Shown: positions 8,508-17,301, numbered from the stretch's first letter. The stretch is DNA of 64,000 nucleotides from an uncultured Roseobacter sp. (GCF_947493125.1 NZ_CANLQB010000005.1:310001-374000); one strand, 5' to 3'. The notes: generated by a model not told the origin, from the letters alone. Numbers and translations are program-made.

Positions 8508-9199
8508 TGGATGAGGCACTCCTGACCCTGCTGCGGCAAGTCGATACCCCGACCGTCTGCAACGCCATCGAGGTGGCGCAGGGCAAACGCGGCTTCAACG
8601 CCTTCACCCGTGGCACGATGCTCTGTTCCGCGCCCGGTGAGGCGATGGTCGGCTATGCGCGCACCGCCCGCATCCGCGCCGTCAGCCCGCCGGAGGAGCC
8701 GCCAGAGGTCATCAAGACGCGCCGCATGGCCTATTACAAATACATGGCCGAGGGACCGCGCCCCGGTGTCGCCGTGGTGCAGGATATGGACGGAGCCGAT
8801 GCCATCGGCGCCTATTGGGGTGAGGTGAATACCAACATCCACAAGTCCTTTGGCCTGTCGGGCGCGCTGACCAACGGTGTGATGCGCGACCTCGGCGACC
8901 TGCCGGAAGGCTTCCCGGTCGTCGCGGGCTCCATCGGCCCGAGCCACGGCTTTGTGCATGTGCTCGATTTCGATGAGACCGTGGAGATCTTCGGCATGCG
9001 CGTGGCCCCCGGCGCGCTGGTCCACGCAGACCGCCACGGCGCGGTGGTGATCCCCGAAGACGCCGTGCCCCGGCTGAGCGAAGCCATCGCCACGCTGATG
9101 CGGTCCGAGAAGATCGTCTTCGATGCGGTGAAGGGCAAGAGGCTCGACTTCGAGGAGTTCGAGGCGGTCTGGGCCGCCTTCGAGGCGGCGCGAACTTAG
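8507..9199 (+). CDS. RraA-family protein (oxo-acid aldolase/decarboxylase-like)
   Basis: 230 aa from ATG 8507; a GTG at 8504 would add one residue. The fold signature GVMRDLGDL, with the Arg-Asp pair, matches the class II pyruvate aldolase group that includes 4-hydroxy-4-methyl-2-oxoglutarate/4-carboxy-4-hydroxy-2-oxoadipate aldolases, which also act as oxaloacetate decarboxylases. Such enzymes commonly end aromatic ring-cleavage pathways by releasing pyruvate. It is the last gene of the plus-strand block and is translationally coupled to the MetE-like gene. Family members of this length are often misannotated as RNase E inhibitors; the catabolic role fits better here. Confidence 0.85.
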   Translation: MDEALLTLLRQVDTPTVCNAIEVAQGKRGFNAFTRGTMLCSAPGEAMVGYARTARIRAVSPPEEPPEVIKTRRMAYYKYMAEGPRPGVAVVQDMDGADAIGAYWGEVNTNIHKSFGLSGALTNGVMRDLGDLPEGFPVVAGSIGPSHGFVHVLDFDETVEIFGMRVAPGALVHADRHGAVVIPEDAVPRLSEAIATLMRSEKIVFDAVKGKRLDFEEFEAVWAAFEAART

Positions 9200-9236
9200 G
9201 TCATCTTGCTCTTTCGTGCTCGGGGCCCAAGCCCCT

Positions 9237-9363
9237 GGGGCATCACCCGACCTGGAGGGCGTTCACACCGAATGGGCTGCACCGTCCATGGCCAACGGGC
9301 TTACGCATGCTCAGTTTGCAAAGCTGGCAAAATCGCCCTCCATGGGGCGGGCGATGCCCGGCC
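9237..9363. repeat. ~127-bp inverted-repeat element, copy 1
   Basis: Terminal arms are imperfect inverted repeats: the left arm contains CATCACCCGACCTGGAGGGC and the right arm contains ATCGCCCTCCATGGGGCGGG followed by CGATGCCC. The same arms, in opposite orientation and at the same spacing, occur at 50453-50580. Both copies begin 37-38 bp past a plus-strand stop codon in a convergent gene junction. The rest of the 454-bp gap after rraA holds the iterons at 9514-9560 and the minus-strand terminator at 9571-9595; I see no gene in it. Confidence 0.75.
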
Positions 9364-9513
9364 TGTCAGCAGGGCGGGACGGCTGAACTGTAAACACCGT
9401 CTTGTCCAGCGTCCGGCCCGGTCCAGTTGAAGAGCGGAGACCGCCATAAGAGCGCTGGTCTAGGCAAGCGTTAAGAAAGCCGGCCCTTTCGGCGATATCA
9501 GCCCCAAAACCGA

Positions 9514-9560
9514 CACCCGCACCGACCAAATACCGACGTGATACCGACGCAATACCGACG
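9514..9560. repeat. Cluster of 11-bp CCGACG iterons, copy 1
   Basis: Three contiguous 11-bp units AAATACCGACG, TGATACCGACG and CAATACCGACG (9528-9560) are preceded by two shorter CCGAC words. The cluster starts after the sequence CCCCAAAAC (9502-9510). A matching cluster with the same CCCCAAAA lead-in sits at 63941-64000. The 11-bp phase puts each unit on the same helix face, as in arrays bound by a protein. Confidence 0.75.
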
Positions 9561-9570
9561 TGGGGTTTCC

Positions 9571-9595
9571 CAATAAAACAAGGGCGCTTCGCCCC
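9571..9595 (-). terminator. Intrinsic terminator of the minus-strand catabolic operon
   Basis: Read on the minus strand, a 5-bp GGGCG/CGCCC stem with an AAG loop (9582-9594) is followed by the T-rich tail TTGTTTTATT. It lies about 60 bp past the stop of the enolase-superfamily gene, the last gene of the minus operon. Confidence 0.6.
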
Positions 9596-9653
9596 TCGGT
9601 GCCTCCCCGGCATTTTGCCGTTGCGCGTACGCTGCGGTCAGGGTTTGGCAAGC

Positions 9654-10886
9654 TCAGTCCTTCGGCGCCGGTGCGCCCCCCTCAAAGGCGTTGCCCTGAA
9701 CGTAGTCGCAGGGGGGCTCCTGCATCTCCAGATGCAACCCATCGCCGGTGTAGGGGTGGGCGCGGGCGAGCTCTTCATCCACCTCGATGCCAAGGCCGGG
9801 TGTTTCGGGCGGTGTGATGAACCCCTCTTCGACGCGGAGGCTTGAGCGGATCAGCGCGTCGTGGAACGGGGTTTCGATGGTCTCCGCCATCAGCAGGTTC
9901 GGGATGCAGGCCGCCAGTTGGATATTGGCGGCCCACTCGATGGGGCCTGCGTAGAGATGCGGCGCCATCTGCGCATTGTAAGCCTCTGCCATCGCTGCAA
10001 TTTTCCGGCATTCCCAGATCCCGCCGGCGCGGCCCAGAGCGGGTTGCAGGATGGTCGCGGCCCCACTCCGCAGCACCGGCGCGAACTCCGCCCGCGTGGT
10101 CAGCCGCTCGCCGGTCGCCACAGGGATACGCACGGCGCGCGCGACCTTGGCCATCTCCTCGACCGCATCGGGGGGGATGGGCTCTTCGAACCAGAGCGGG
10201 TCGTAGGGTTCCAACGCGCGGCCCAGCCGGATCGCACCTGCCGTGCTGAATTGCCCGTGTGTGCCAAAGAGCAGATCGGCGCGGTTGCTCACCGCTTCGC
10301 GGATCGCCTTACAGAAGGCCACGGATTGCGCGATGTCGCGCATTCCAGGCATGTGGCCGCCGCGCATGGTGTAAGGGCCCGCGGGGTCAAACTTGACCGC
10401 CGTATAACCTCTTGAAATACAATCACTTGCGGCTTCAGCGGCCATGACTGGCGCAGTCCAGAAAGCGGTCATGTCGTGATGCGGGAGCGGGTAGAGATAG
10501 GTGTAGGCGCGGATGCGGTCGTTCATCTTGCCGCCGAGCAGCGCCCAGACCGGTCGGCCCCGCGCTTTGCCCAGGATATCCCAGCAGGCGATCTCCAACC
10601 CCGAGAACGCGCCCATCACCGTGAGGTCCGGGCGCTGGGTGAACCCTGAGGAATAGGCGCGACGAAACATCTTTTCGATGTTCTCCGGGCTTTCACCTTC
10701 CATGTGGCGCTGAAACACATCCGCGATCACGGCGCGCATGGCGTCCGGCCCGACGGAGGCGGCATAGCATTCACCCCAACCGGTGATTCCGTCATCGGTG
10801 GTGAGCTTCACGAGGATCCAATAGCGCCCGCCCCAGCCGGGTGCGGGCGGGGCGGTGATGATGATGTCCAGGTCCTTGAGTTTCAT
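9654..10886 (-). CDS. Mandelate racemase/muconate lactonizing enzyme family (enolase superfamily) protein
   Basis: 410 aa. The capping domain (about residues 1-120, GITGWGE) is followed by the barrel with AVKFDPAG, the ligand Glu in WFEEPIPPD, ATGERL and the C-terminal PHLYAGPIEW, an arrangement like sugar-acid dehydratases of the galactonate dehydratase type. At the end of barrel strand 3 the usual Asp-x-His appears as Gly-x-His (LLFGTHGQF), so one expected magnesium ligand is missing while the His is kept. Soluble; probably a dehydratase or racemase of a hydroxy acid. It is the last gene of the minus operon, with a terminator downstream. Substrate unknown. Confidence 0.85.
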   Translation of the reverse strand: MKLKDLDIIITAPPAPGWGGRYWILVKLTTDDGITGWGECYAASVGPDAMRAVIADVFQRHMEGESPENIEKMFRRAYSSGFTQRPDLTVMGAFSGLEIACWDILGKARGRPVWALLGGKMNDRIRAYTYLYPLPHHDMTAFWTAPVMAAEAASDCISRGYTAVKFDPAGPYTMRGGHMPGMRDIAQSVAFCKAIREAVSNRADLLFGTHGQFSTAGAIRLGRALEPYDPLWFEEPIPPDAVEEMAKVARAVRIPVATGERLTTRAEFAPVLRSGAATILQPALGRAGGIWECRKIAAMAEAYNAQMAPHLYAGPIEWAANIQLAACIPNLLMAETIETPFHDALIRSSLRVEEGFITPPETPGLGIEVDEELARAHPYTGDGLHLEMQEPPCDYVQGNAFEGGAPAPKD

Positions 10887-10904
10887 GGCATTTCTCCGCG
10901 AGGC

Positions 10905-10922
10905 GGTGGCCTAAAGCCCACC
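10905..10922. repeat. Short hairpin repeat, copy 1
   Basis: GGTGGCCTAAAGCCCACC, in the 43-bp gap between the alcohol dehydrogenase and the enolase-superfamily gene. Near-identical words occur at 23147-23165 (minus orientation) and 53476-53493, each followed by a variant of ACCTG. Confidence 0.6.
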
Positions 10923-10929
10923 GTACCTG

Positions 10930-12030
10930 TCAGTTGCTCGGCGTCTCGAAGACAATCACATTGCGCCGCGCGGAGCCGGATTTGGTATCCGCGATGGCCT
11001 CGTTGATCTGATCCAGCCGCCAGCGGCCCGAGATCAGCTCGTCCAGTTTCAGCCGCCCCTGTGCATAGAGATCGACCATCCAGGGGATGTCGCGCTGGAT
11101 CACCACATCGCCCATCTTGGAGCCCACCATGCCCTGGCCGACAGCGGCGAAGATCACCGGCTCATAGGTGGAGGTGGCACCGGAATGCGGCATGCCGACC
11201 ATGACGACCTTGCCGCCGTAGCCGAGATAGCGCGGCGCCTGGTCATAGGCGGGGATGGCGCCAACGGTCACGATGACCGCATCGGCGCCACGCCCGCCGA
11301 GCGCTTTGAAGCTGGCTTTCCATGGTGCGGGGTCGGTCGCCAGAACGCCATGGGTCGCGCCGAATTCCTTTGCTATTTCAAGCTTTTCGGCACTCATGTC
11401 CACCGCCACGATGCGGCGGGCGCCGGCGATCCGCGCACCCTGAATGGCGTTCAGGCCAACACCACCAGCGCCGATCACGACCACATCCTGCCCGGCACGT
11501 AGCCCCGCTGCATTGACCGCCGCGCCAACGCCCGTGATCACGCCACACGCGATGAGGCTGGCGGCGTCCTTCGGGATGGTCGCGTCAATCCGCACCACCT
11601 GGCTTTGGGCCACCACCACCTTCTCGGCGAAGGCGCCGCAGGCCATTGCCTGATGCAGCTTGGTGCCCTGCGTGGTCGTAATGGGGCCGCTGTCGCCGTC
11701 ATATGGCGTCTGGCACAGGGTGGGCTGGCCACCCGCGCAGTTGCCGCAGGTGCCACAGGCCCGGATCAGCGTCACGATCACGCTGTCGCCGACAGCCAGC
11801 CCCGCCACACCGGGCCCGACGGCACTCACCACGCCTGCGGCTTCATGCCCGTAAACTGCGGGCAGCGACCCGCCCCAGGCGCCTTCGGCATAGGAGATGT
11901 CAGAGTGACAGATGGCGACCGCGCTCAAGGTGACTTCGATCTCGCCCATCTCCGGTGCGCGCAGACGGATGTCTTCGATCCGGAGCGGAGCGCCGAACGC
12001 GTGGCATACGGCGGCTTTGATGGTCTGCAT
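10930..12030 (-). CDS. Zinc-dependent alcohol dehydrogenase
   Basis: 366 aa from the ATG at 12030, chosen because the family N-terminus (TIKAAVCHAFGAPL) begins there; a longer frame upstream has no family character. Catalytic zinc ligands are Cys in AICHSD, His in YGHEAAG and Cys in IACGVITG; structural zinc ligands are the four Cys of CGTCGNCAGGQPTLC. The NAD site is GAGGVG. This is the medium-chain, class III-like type. It sits between an MFS transporter and an enolase-superfamily enzyme in the minus operon and would oxidise an alcohol intermediate or reduce an aldehyde. Confidence 0.9.
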   Translation of the reverse strand: MQTIKAAVCHAFGAPLRIEDIRLRAPEMGEIEVTLSAVAICHSDISYAEGAWGGSLPAVYGHEAAGVVSAVGPGVAGLAVGDSVIVTLIRACGTCGNCAGGQPTLCQTPYDGDSGPITTTQGTKLHQAMACGAFAEKVVVAQSQVVRIDATIPKDAASLIACGVITGVGAAVNAAGLRAGQDVVVIGAGGVGLNAIQGARIAGARRIVAVDMSAEKLEIAKEFGATHGVLATDPAPWKASFKALGGRGADAVIVTVGAIPAYDQAPRYLGYGGKVVMVGMPHSGATSTYEPVIFAAVGQGMVGSKMGDVVIQRDIPWMVDLYAQGRLKLDELISGRWRLDQINEAIADTKSGSARRNVIVFETPSN

Positions 12031-12122
12031 GGGGCGGTGTCTTTCTGATCGGCGACGTTCCGGGCAGGGTGCCTGCATTGGCTGATGATGCGCAAGGCAC
12101 AAACCGACATGAAATGTCGCCG

Positions 12123-13340
12123 TTAGCGGATGTCGCTTGCCGTTGATCGGCGCGCGGGGGCCCGGAGAAAGACGGCCAGCCCGATGAGGATCAGCCCGGC
12201 CGACAGCAGGAAGGGCGCCCCGGGGAAATAGGCCGGAGCGTCGGCATCCGTGAAGGCTGCGAAGGTGCCTGTCATCATCAGCGGCGAGATGATCATGGCC
12301 AGCGCCATGATCGACGTGAGCGCGCCCTGAAGCTCGCCCTGCGCATCACGACCGACAGCCTTCGACATGATGCCTTGCAGCGCCGGAGTGATCACGGCGG
12401 CCAGGGCAGCGAGCGGTGTCAGGATCAGCGCAATGGTGCCGCTGGTGACCAAGGCGAGCGCAAGAAACGCCGCCGTATCAAAGAGATGGCCGTATATGAC
12501 CGTGCCGCGCTCTCCCAGAAGGCGCAGCACTGGGCGGATCAACCCGCCCTGCACCACGGCCATCATGATGCCGAACAGCGCCAGGCTCAGGCCAATGGTC
12601 GCGGGTTCCCAACCAAAGCGTTCCTTGACGAAATAGGACCAGATGGCGGGGTAGACCATGAAAGCAACCTGGTAGAGGAAGAAGACAACCAGCAGCGGTC
12701 CGATGCCCGGCAGACGCCCCAGCTGACGGAAGCTGCCCCAGGGGTTCGCGCGGGCCCATTGGAAGGGGCGGCGGATCTCATCGGTGATGGTTTCCTTCAG
12801 GACAATATAGCCAAAAAGGGCATTCAGTGCGGCGAGCCCTGCCGCGGCATAGAACGGCGCACGGGTGCCGAACGCGCCCAGCAAACCGCCCAGCAGCGGA
12901 CCCAGCACGAAGCCCAGGCCGAACGCGGCGCCCACGAGGCCGAAATTGGCGGCGCGATCTTCGGGCTTCGAGATATCGGCCATATAGGCATTGGCGGTCG
13001 ACTGAGTTGCGGCGGTCATCCCGCCCACGATCCGACCGATGAGCAGCAACACGATACTGCCTGCGACGGCCATCACGAGATAGTCCAGTGCCATCACGAC
13101 CAATGAGATGAGCAGGACGGGCCGTCTGCCGAAGCGATCCGAGAGCCCGCCGATCACCGGCCCGCACAGGAACTGCATCACGGCGAAGGCGGTCGACAGC
13201 ACCCCTCCCCAGAGCGCGGCAGTGCTGAGATCCGCGCCGCGCACCTCCTGGATCAGATCCGGCATGACCGGGATGATCAGCCCGATCCCCATGGAATCGA
13301 GCATGACCGTGATCAGGATGAAGAGGACGGCGGGGCGCAC
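12123..13340 (-). CDS. MFS transporter, TetA-like
   Basis: 405 aa with about twelve hydrophobic segments. Motif [15 protein letters not shown], lies after the second segment, and the tetracycline-resistance-type pattern is clear ([21 protein letters not shown] at the N-terminus). It starts at GTG, 3 bp after the PcaB-like stop. As the only transporter in the catabolic block it may import the substrate or export an intermediate; TetA-type carriers are usually proton-coupled exporters. Inner membrane. A drug-efflux role unrelated to the pathway is possible. Confidence 0.88.
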   Translation of the reverse strand: MRPAVLFILITVMLDSMGIGLIIPVMPDLIQEVRGADLSTAALWGGVLSTAFAVMQFLCGPVIGGLSDRFGRRPVLLISLVVMALDYLVMAVAGSIVLLLIGRIVGGMTAATQSTANAYMADISKPEDRAANFGLVGAAFGLGFVLGPLLGGLLGAFGTRAPFYAAAGLAALNALFGYIVLKETITDEIRRPFQWARANPWGSFRQLGRLPGIGPLLVVFFLYQVAFMVYPAIWSYFVKERFGWEPATIGLSLALFGIMMAVVQGGLIRPVLRLLGERGTVIYGHLFDTAAFLALALVTSGTIALILTPLAALAAVITPALQGIMSKAVGRDAQGELQGALTSIMALAMIISPLMMTGTFAAFTDADAPAYFPGAPFLLSAGLILIGLAVFLRAPARRSTASDIR

Positions 13341-13343
13341 CGT

Positions 13344-14663
13344 TCAGAGCGCCCGCACCCGGGCGGCAAAGGCGCGCGCCTCCTCCGGGGCCTGGCCAAG
13401 CTGGGCGCGCGGGTCGAAGAGATCGGACGGCAACTCGGGGTGCTGCGACAGAGCAATCTCGGCAAGCGATGTGCCCGTTTCCGCCGCTTGCCGACACAGC
13501 GCCTTCGCCGTCCTCTGCGCCTCCGCCCGCGGCATCTGCGCCGCGAGGGCGAAGCTCAGCGCTTCCGCGTGCGCAAGGCCCTGACCGAGGGTGTCCGCCA
13601 TGCGGGCGGGTACGGGCTGCAGACCCTCCAGCACTGCGCAGGCTTTCTGCAAAGAGGCCGCGGTCGTGAGCGCTATCTGCGGCATCACCATCCATTCAGT
13701 GAACCAGGCCGCCCCGTCGCGCTGGTGCTGGTGTACTGCCGCTGCTTGCAGCCCGCTCATCAGTCCACCCATCTGGTGGGACAGGGCCACCAGCACCGAT
13801 GGCCCCACCGGGTTCTGCTTGTTGGGCATGGTGGAGGAGGCTCCGGAGGCGCCCAGCGTGACCTCGGCGACCTCCGTTGCGGCCAGCGCGATCAGGCTCT
13901 GGCCCATGGCTGCGAGCGCCGCAGTGACCTCTGCCATCCAGGACGAGATGCGCAGCACTGGTCCGCGATCGGTGTGCCAACTGCGGCCCGGATCCCGCAA
14001 TCCGAGCCCCTCGGCCAACGCCGCGCGGAGGGCGGGAGCCTGATCGCCCAGGGCCGCGCTGGTGCCAGCCGCACCGGAAAGCGACACCCACAGGCTGCGA
14101 CCGCGCAGATCGTCAAGTGCCGCGAGGGCATCAAGAAGCGGCGCGCCCCAGCTCGCGAGCACGGCGCCCCAGGTTGTTGGCGTCGCCTGCTGAGCATAGG
14201 TGCGCCCGGCCATGGGGACGTCGGCATGGGTGCCCGCCTGCTCGGCGAGAGCCGCAAGCACCGCCCTCAGATCGCTCTCCGCCAGCGCCAGACACTGCCG
14301 CAGTCGCAGCATCAGGCCCGTGTCGATGATGTCCTGCGAGGTCGCGCCCCAATGCATGTATTGCGCATGTTCGGGTGCGTTCATCTCGGCGCGAAACGCG
14401 GCAAGCAAGCCGGGCACGCTGACGCCGTTCTCGCCGGTGGAGGAGGCCAGCGCGCCCGGGTCGATCTGGATCTCCAGCGTCGCGCGATGGATGGCCGCCG
14501 CACTGATCTCGGGGATGATCCCGAGCGCACCTTGAGCCTTGGCAAGCGCACCTTCCACCAGCAGCATCGCACGCAGCGCGGCACTGTCCGAGAACAGACG
14601 CCCGGCCTCGCCCGTCGGGAAGAGCTGCGCGTGAAGCGGGCTGTCGAAGACGCTGGCGGCCAC
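13344..14663 (-). CDS. pcaB: 3-carboxy-cis,cis-muconate cycloisomerase-like lyase
   Basis: 439 aa, fumarase/aspartase superfamily. The signature loop GASSTMPNKQNPVGPS carries the catalytic serine, with GATSQDI upstream. PcaB isomerises 3-carboxymuconate to its lactone in the protocatechuate pathway. It is directly upstream of the MFS gene and 13 bp from a PcaD-like gene, so a lactone-forming and lactone-opening pair is likely. Protocatechuate dioxygenase genes and pcaC are absent from the window, so the substrate may differ from that of classical PcaB. Soluble tetramer by family. Confidence 0.82.
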   Translation of the reverse strand: MAASVFDSPLHAQLFPTGEAGRLFSDSAALRAMLLVEGALAKAQGALGIIPEISAAAIHRATLEIQIDPGALASSTGENGVSVPGLLAAFRAEMNAPEHAQYMHWGATSQDIIDTGLMLRLRQCLALAESDLRAVLAALAEQAGTHADVPMAGRTYAQQATPTTWGAVLASWGAPLLDALAALDDLRGRSLWVSLSGAAGTSAALGDQAPALRAALAEGLGLRDPGRSWHTDRGPVLRISSWMAEVTAALAAMGQSLIALAATEVAEVTLGASGASSTMPNKQNPVGPSVLVALSHQMGGLMSGLQAAAVHQHQRDGAAWFTEWMVMPQIALTTAASLQKACAVLEGLQPVPARMADTLGQGLAHAEALSFALAAQMPRAEAQRTAKALCRQAAETGTSLAEIALSQHPELPSDLFDPRAQLGQAPEEARAFAARVRAL

Positions 14664-14676
14664 GGATCAGGGCGCC

Positions 14677-15465
14677 CTAGACATGGCCGGTGTCGCGCAG
14701 AAATCGCGTCAGCAGCGCGGCATACTCCTGCGGCTGCTCGACGCAAGGCAGGTGACCCGCCTTGCGGATCACGTGGCACTGGCTGCCGGGGATCAGATCG
14801 GTCGTCTCGCGCACCAGATCGGGCGGCGTGGAGCCATCCTCGGCCCCCGCAATGCCCAGCGTGGGCAGGCGCAAACTGGCGGTAGTGGTGTAAAAGTCGG
14901 TGCCCGAAATCGCAGCGGAGCACCCCATGTAGCCCTGATCCTCCTGGCGCGTCAGCATATTGCGCCAGAGCTCGAGGTCGGGCGTCGCGCGGAAGTCGTC
15001 CGAGAACCAGCGCTCCATCACCGCATCGGCCAGCGCCTCGATGCCGCCTTGCCGCACCGTCTCGATGCGCTCGCTCCACATCTCGGGCGTGCCGATCTTG
15101 GCGGCGGTGTTCGAAAGCACCATCGCGCGGATCAAGTCCAGCCGTTTGACGGCAAGCCCCTGGGCGATCATCCCGCCGATGGACAGGCCAACAAAGACGC
15201 AGCCCTGCACGTCAAGGTGATCCAGCAGCGCTTCGGTGTCGGTGATCAGCGCACCCATCGTGTAGGGGGTGGGCGGGCAGGTCGACAGCCCGTGCCCGCG
15301 CTTGTCAAACTGGATCAGGCGCAGGCCTTCGGGCAGGAGCGGCAGGATCGGATCCCACAGCCGCATATCTGTGCCGAGCGAGTTGGCGAAAACGACCGGC
15401 GGGCCGTCCTCTGGCCCGTCCACCCGGTAGTGCAGCCGCAGATCGCCGAGATCGAGCATCTTCAT
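14677..15465 (-). CDS. pcaD: 3-oxoadipate enol-lactonase-like alpha/beta hydrolase
   Basis: 262 aa. Nucleophile elbow GLSIGG with Ser95, an acid in AGAEDGSTPPD and the catalytic His in KAGHLPCVEQP; the N-terminal strand pattern and NSLGTDMRLWD are typical of PcaD. PcaD hydrolyses 3-oxoadipate enol-lactone to 3-oxoadipate. It overlaps the PLP-enzyme gene by 4 bp and precedes the PcaB-like gene. The pairing supports lactone chemistry, though other lactones or esters cannot be excluded. Confidence 0.83.
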   Translation of the reverse strand: MKMLDLGDLRLHYRVDGPEDGPPVVFANSLGTDMRLWDPILPLLPEGLRLIQFDKRGHGLSTCPPTPYTMGALITDTEALLDHLDVQGCVFVGLSIGGMIAQGLAVKRLDLIRAMVLSNTAAKIGTPEMWSERIETVRQGGIEALADAVMERWFSDDFRATPDLELWRNMLTRQEDQGYMGCSAAISGTDFYTTTASLRLPTLGIAGAEDGSTPPDLVRETTDLIPGSQCHVIRKAGHLPCVEQPQEYAALLTRFLRDTGHV

Positions 15466-16466
15466 GCGGCATTTCCTTGTGTGCGGGGCGCTGTGGCGGG
15501 CAGGGCGAGGGCCTTGGCAAAGACATCCGCGTCGATATTCCCTCCCGAAATCGTGACGATCACATCGTCGCCCTCAATCTGGGCGCCGTGAAAAACGGCG
15601 GCGGCCAGCGCCACAGCGCCGCCCGGTTCGGCCACCAGCTTCAACCGGTTGAAGGCCAGGGCGACGGCCCGCAGCGCCTCTTCTTCGCTGACGGCAAAGC
15701 CAGGCCCGGCCAGTCGTTTGAGGATCGGGAAGGTCAGCACGCCCGGCTCCGGTGTCACGATCGCATCGCAGAGGCTGCCCGAAAGCCGCGTGTTGCGTTG
15801 GACCGTTCCCGCCTGCAGGGAGCGTGCCACATCATCGAAGTCCTCCGGTTCGGCCGTGCGCACGCGCAGACCAGGTGCCTCCGCCTCCAACGCCAGCGCG
15901 ATGCCGGAGGAGAACCCACCACCGCCGCAGCACACAATCACATCCGCCTGCGTGACACCGACCGCTGCGGCCTGAGCGGCAATCTCCAGACCGGTGGTGC
16001 CTTGCCCGGCGATCACCTGCGGCTCGTCATAGGGCTTGATCAGCGTGAGCCCCCGTGCCGCGACCATCTCTGCGCCGATGGCGTCCCGGTCCTCACCGGC
16101 CGCGCGGTCATAGAGTACGACCTCTGCGCCCAAAGCCCGCGTGTTGTCGATTTTCACTGCGGGCGCGTCGCGGGGCATGATGATCACCGCTGCAGCGCCA
16201 TGCGCCCGCGCGGCCAGTGCCACGCCCTGCGCATGGTTGCCGCTGGAAAAGGCGATGACGCCGCGGCCGCGCTCGGCCTGTGACAGCGCCGAGACCGCCG
16301 ACCAGGCGCCGCGGAACTTGAAGCTGCCGGTGTGCTGCAGGCATTCTGCCTTGATCCACACCCGGCGCCCGGCGATCTCGTCGAGAAACGGTGAGGAGAG
16401 CAGCGGCGTCCGACGCGCATGGCCATCCAGTCGTGCTGCAGCGGCTCTGATCATCTCGATGTTCAT
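15462..16466 (-). CDS. Threonine/serine dehydratase-family PLP enzyme
   Basis: 334 aa, fold type II PLP enzyme without the C-terminal ACT regulatory domain of biosynthetic IlvA. The PLP lysine lies in GSFKFRGAW (about residue 50), the Asn loop in SSGNHAQG and the phosphate loop in CCGGGGFSSG. Catabolic relatives deaminate threonine, serine or 3-hydroxyaspartate to oxo acids, or act as racemases. It overlaps the PcaD-like gene by 4 bp. Its place in the operon suggests that the pathway contains a nitrogen-bearing hydroxy amino acid, or that the enzyme has a related dehydration role. Confidence 0.85.
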   Translation of the reverse strand: MNIEMIRAAAARLDGHARRTPLLSSPFLDEIAGRRVWIKAECLQHTGSFKFRGAWSAVSALSQAERGRGVIAFSSGNHAQGVALAARAHGAAAVIIMPRDAPAVKIDNTRALGAEVVLYDRAAGEDRDAIGAEMVAARGLTLIKPYDEPQVIAGQGTTGLEIAAQAAAVGVTQADVIVCCGGGGFSSGIALALEAEAPGLRVRTAEPEDFDDVARSLQAGTVQRNTRLSGSLCDAIVTPEPGVLTFPILKRLAGPGFAVSEEEALRAVALAFNRLKLVAEPGGAVALAAAVFHGAQIEGDDVIVTISGGNIDADVFAKALALPATAPRTQGNAA

Positions 16467-16476
16467 AGGCGCCGTC

Positions 16477-17301
16477 TCACTTCAGGATCTCGATCCAGGT
16501 CTGCAGCGCGGCCACCGCCTCGGGCTCGTCGAGAAACGGAATGTGGCCCCGCCCGTGGACTGTGACGGCGATCATATCAGGCCGACGCCGCTGCATCTCC
16601 GCCAGCGTATCGCGGCTCAGCAGGTTCGATGCTTCGCCGCGGATGCAGGCCAGCGGGAGGTCTTCCAGCGCGTCGAAATAGGGCCAAAGGTCCGGGGCGG
16701 CCTGGGCGCCCACCGCCTCGACCGCATCGCGCAGCCGCGGGTCATAGGTGATCTGCAGACCCTTCGTAGTCTGCTCGAAGTGCTTCTCGGCTTCCTCCAT
16801 CCAACGCGAAAAGGGGACATCCGTGAAGCCTGTATAGGTTGTCTCCATCGCGCGGGCGGCATCGACCAGCGTCTTGGCGGCGGGCGCGCGCCCCAGATAT
16901 CCGGAGATGAACGCAAGCCCCTCGGGTTCTATCACCGGACCGATGTCATTCAACGCGACGCCCAGAAGGCGCGCCTTGGCGCCCATCGCAAGACCCATGG
17001 CGTTCAGCCCGCCACGCGACGTGCCAATGACGGCGACCTGGTCCAATTCAAGATGGTCCAGCAACTCGATCACATCCCGGCATTCCACCGGCAGTGCATA
17101 GTTCTTCCAGTCGGTGTCCCAGTCGGACTTTCCGCGCCCGCGGTAGTCCATCTTGATCAGCCGAACGCCGTTCAGATGTGGTGTGACATAGTCGAAGTCG
17201 CGCGTGGTCCGCGTCAGCCCGGCGAGGCACAGCACGGGCAGCCCGCCTCCCTCGTCCGTATAGTAGAGCGACAGCTTGTCGGAGGTGCGAAAAAAGCTCA
17301 T
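16477..17301 (-). CDS. Alpha/beta hydrolase
   Basis: 274 aa. Nucleophile elbow GTSRGG (about residue 98), oxyanion region LAGLTRTTRD and a C-terminal catalytic His in HGRGHIPFLDEPE. No signal peptide. It overlaps the dehalogenase gene by 4 bp and precedes the PLP-enzyme gene by 10 bp, so it is the second gene of the minus operon. Paired with a haloacid dehalogenase and a second hydrolase (PcaD-like), it probably hydrolyses an ester, lactone or C-C bond of an intermediate. Substrate unknown. Confidence 0.85.
   Translation of the reverse strand: MSFFRTSDKLSLYYTDEGGGLPVLCLAGLTRTTRDFDYVTPHLNGVRLIKMDYRGRGKSDWDTDWKNYALPVECRDVIELLDHLELDQVAVIGTSRGGLNAMGLAMGAKARLLGVALNDIGPVIEPEGLAFISGYLGRAPAAKTLVDAARAMETTYTGFTDVPFSRWMEEAEKHFEQTTKGLQITYDPRLRDAVEAVGAQAAPDLWPYFDALEDLPLACIRGEASNLLSRDTLAEMQRRRPDMIAVTVHGRGHIPFLDEPEAVAALQTWIEILK

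Noticed and set aside
9229-9240. GGGGCCCAAGCCCC as a third CAAG-loop palindrome
   Set aside because: Arms are only about 5 bp and imperfect; not comparable to the 21-22 bp copies.
9514-9560. Direct repeats considered as a CRISPR array
   Set aside because: Units are 11 bp and contiguous without spacers; no cas genes in the window.
12031-12102. N-terminal extension of the alcohol dehydrogenase
   Set aside because: Not family-like; the domain starts at the ATG at 12030.
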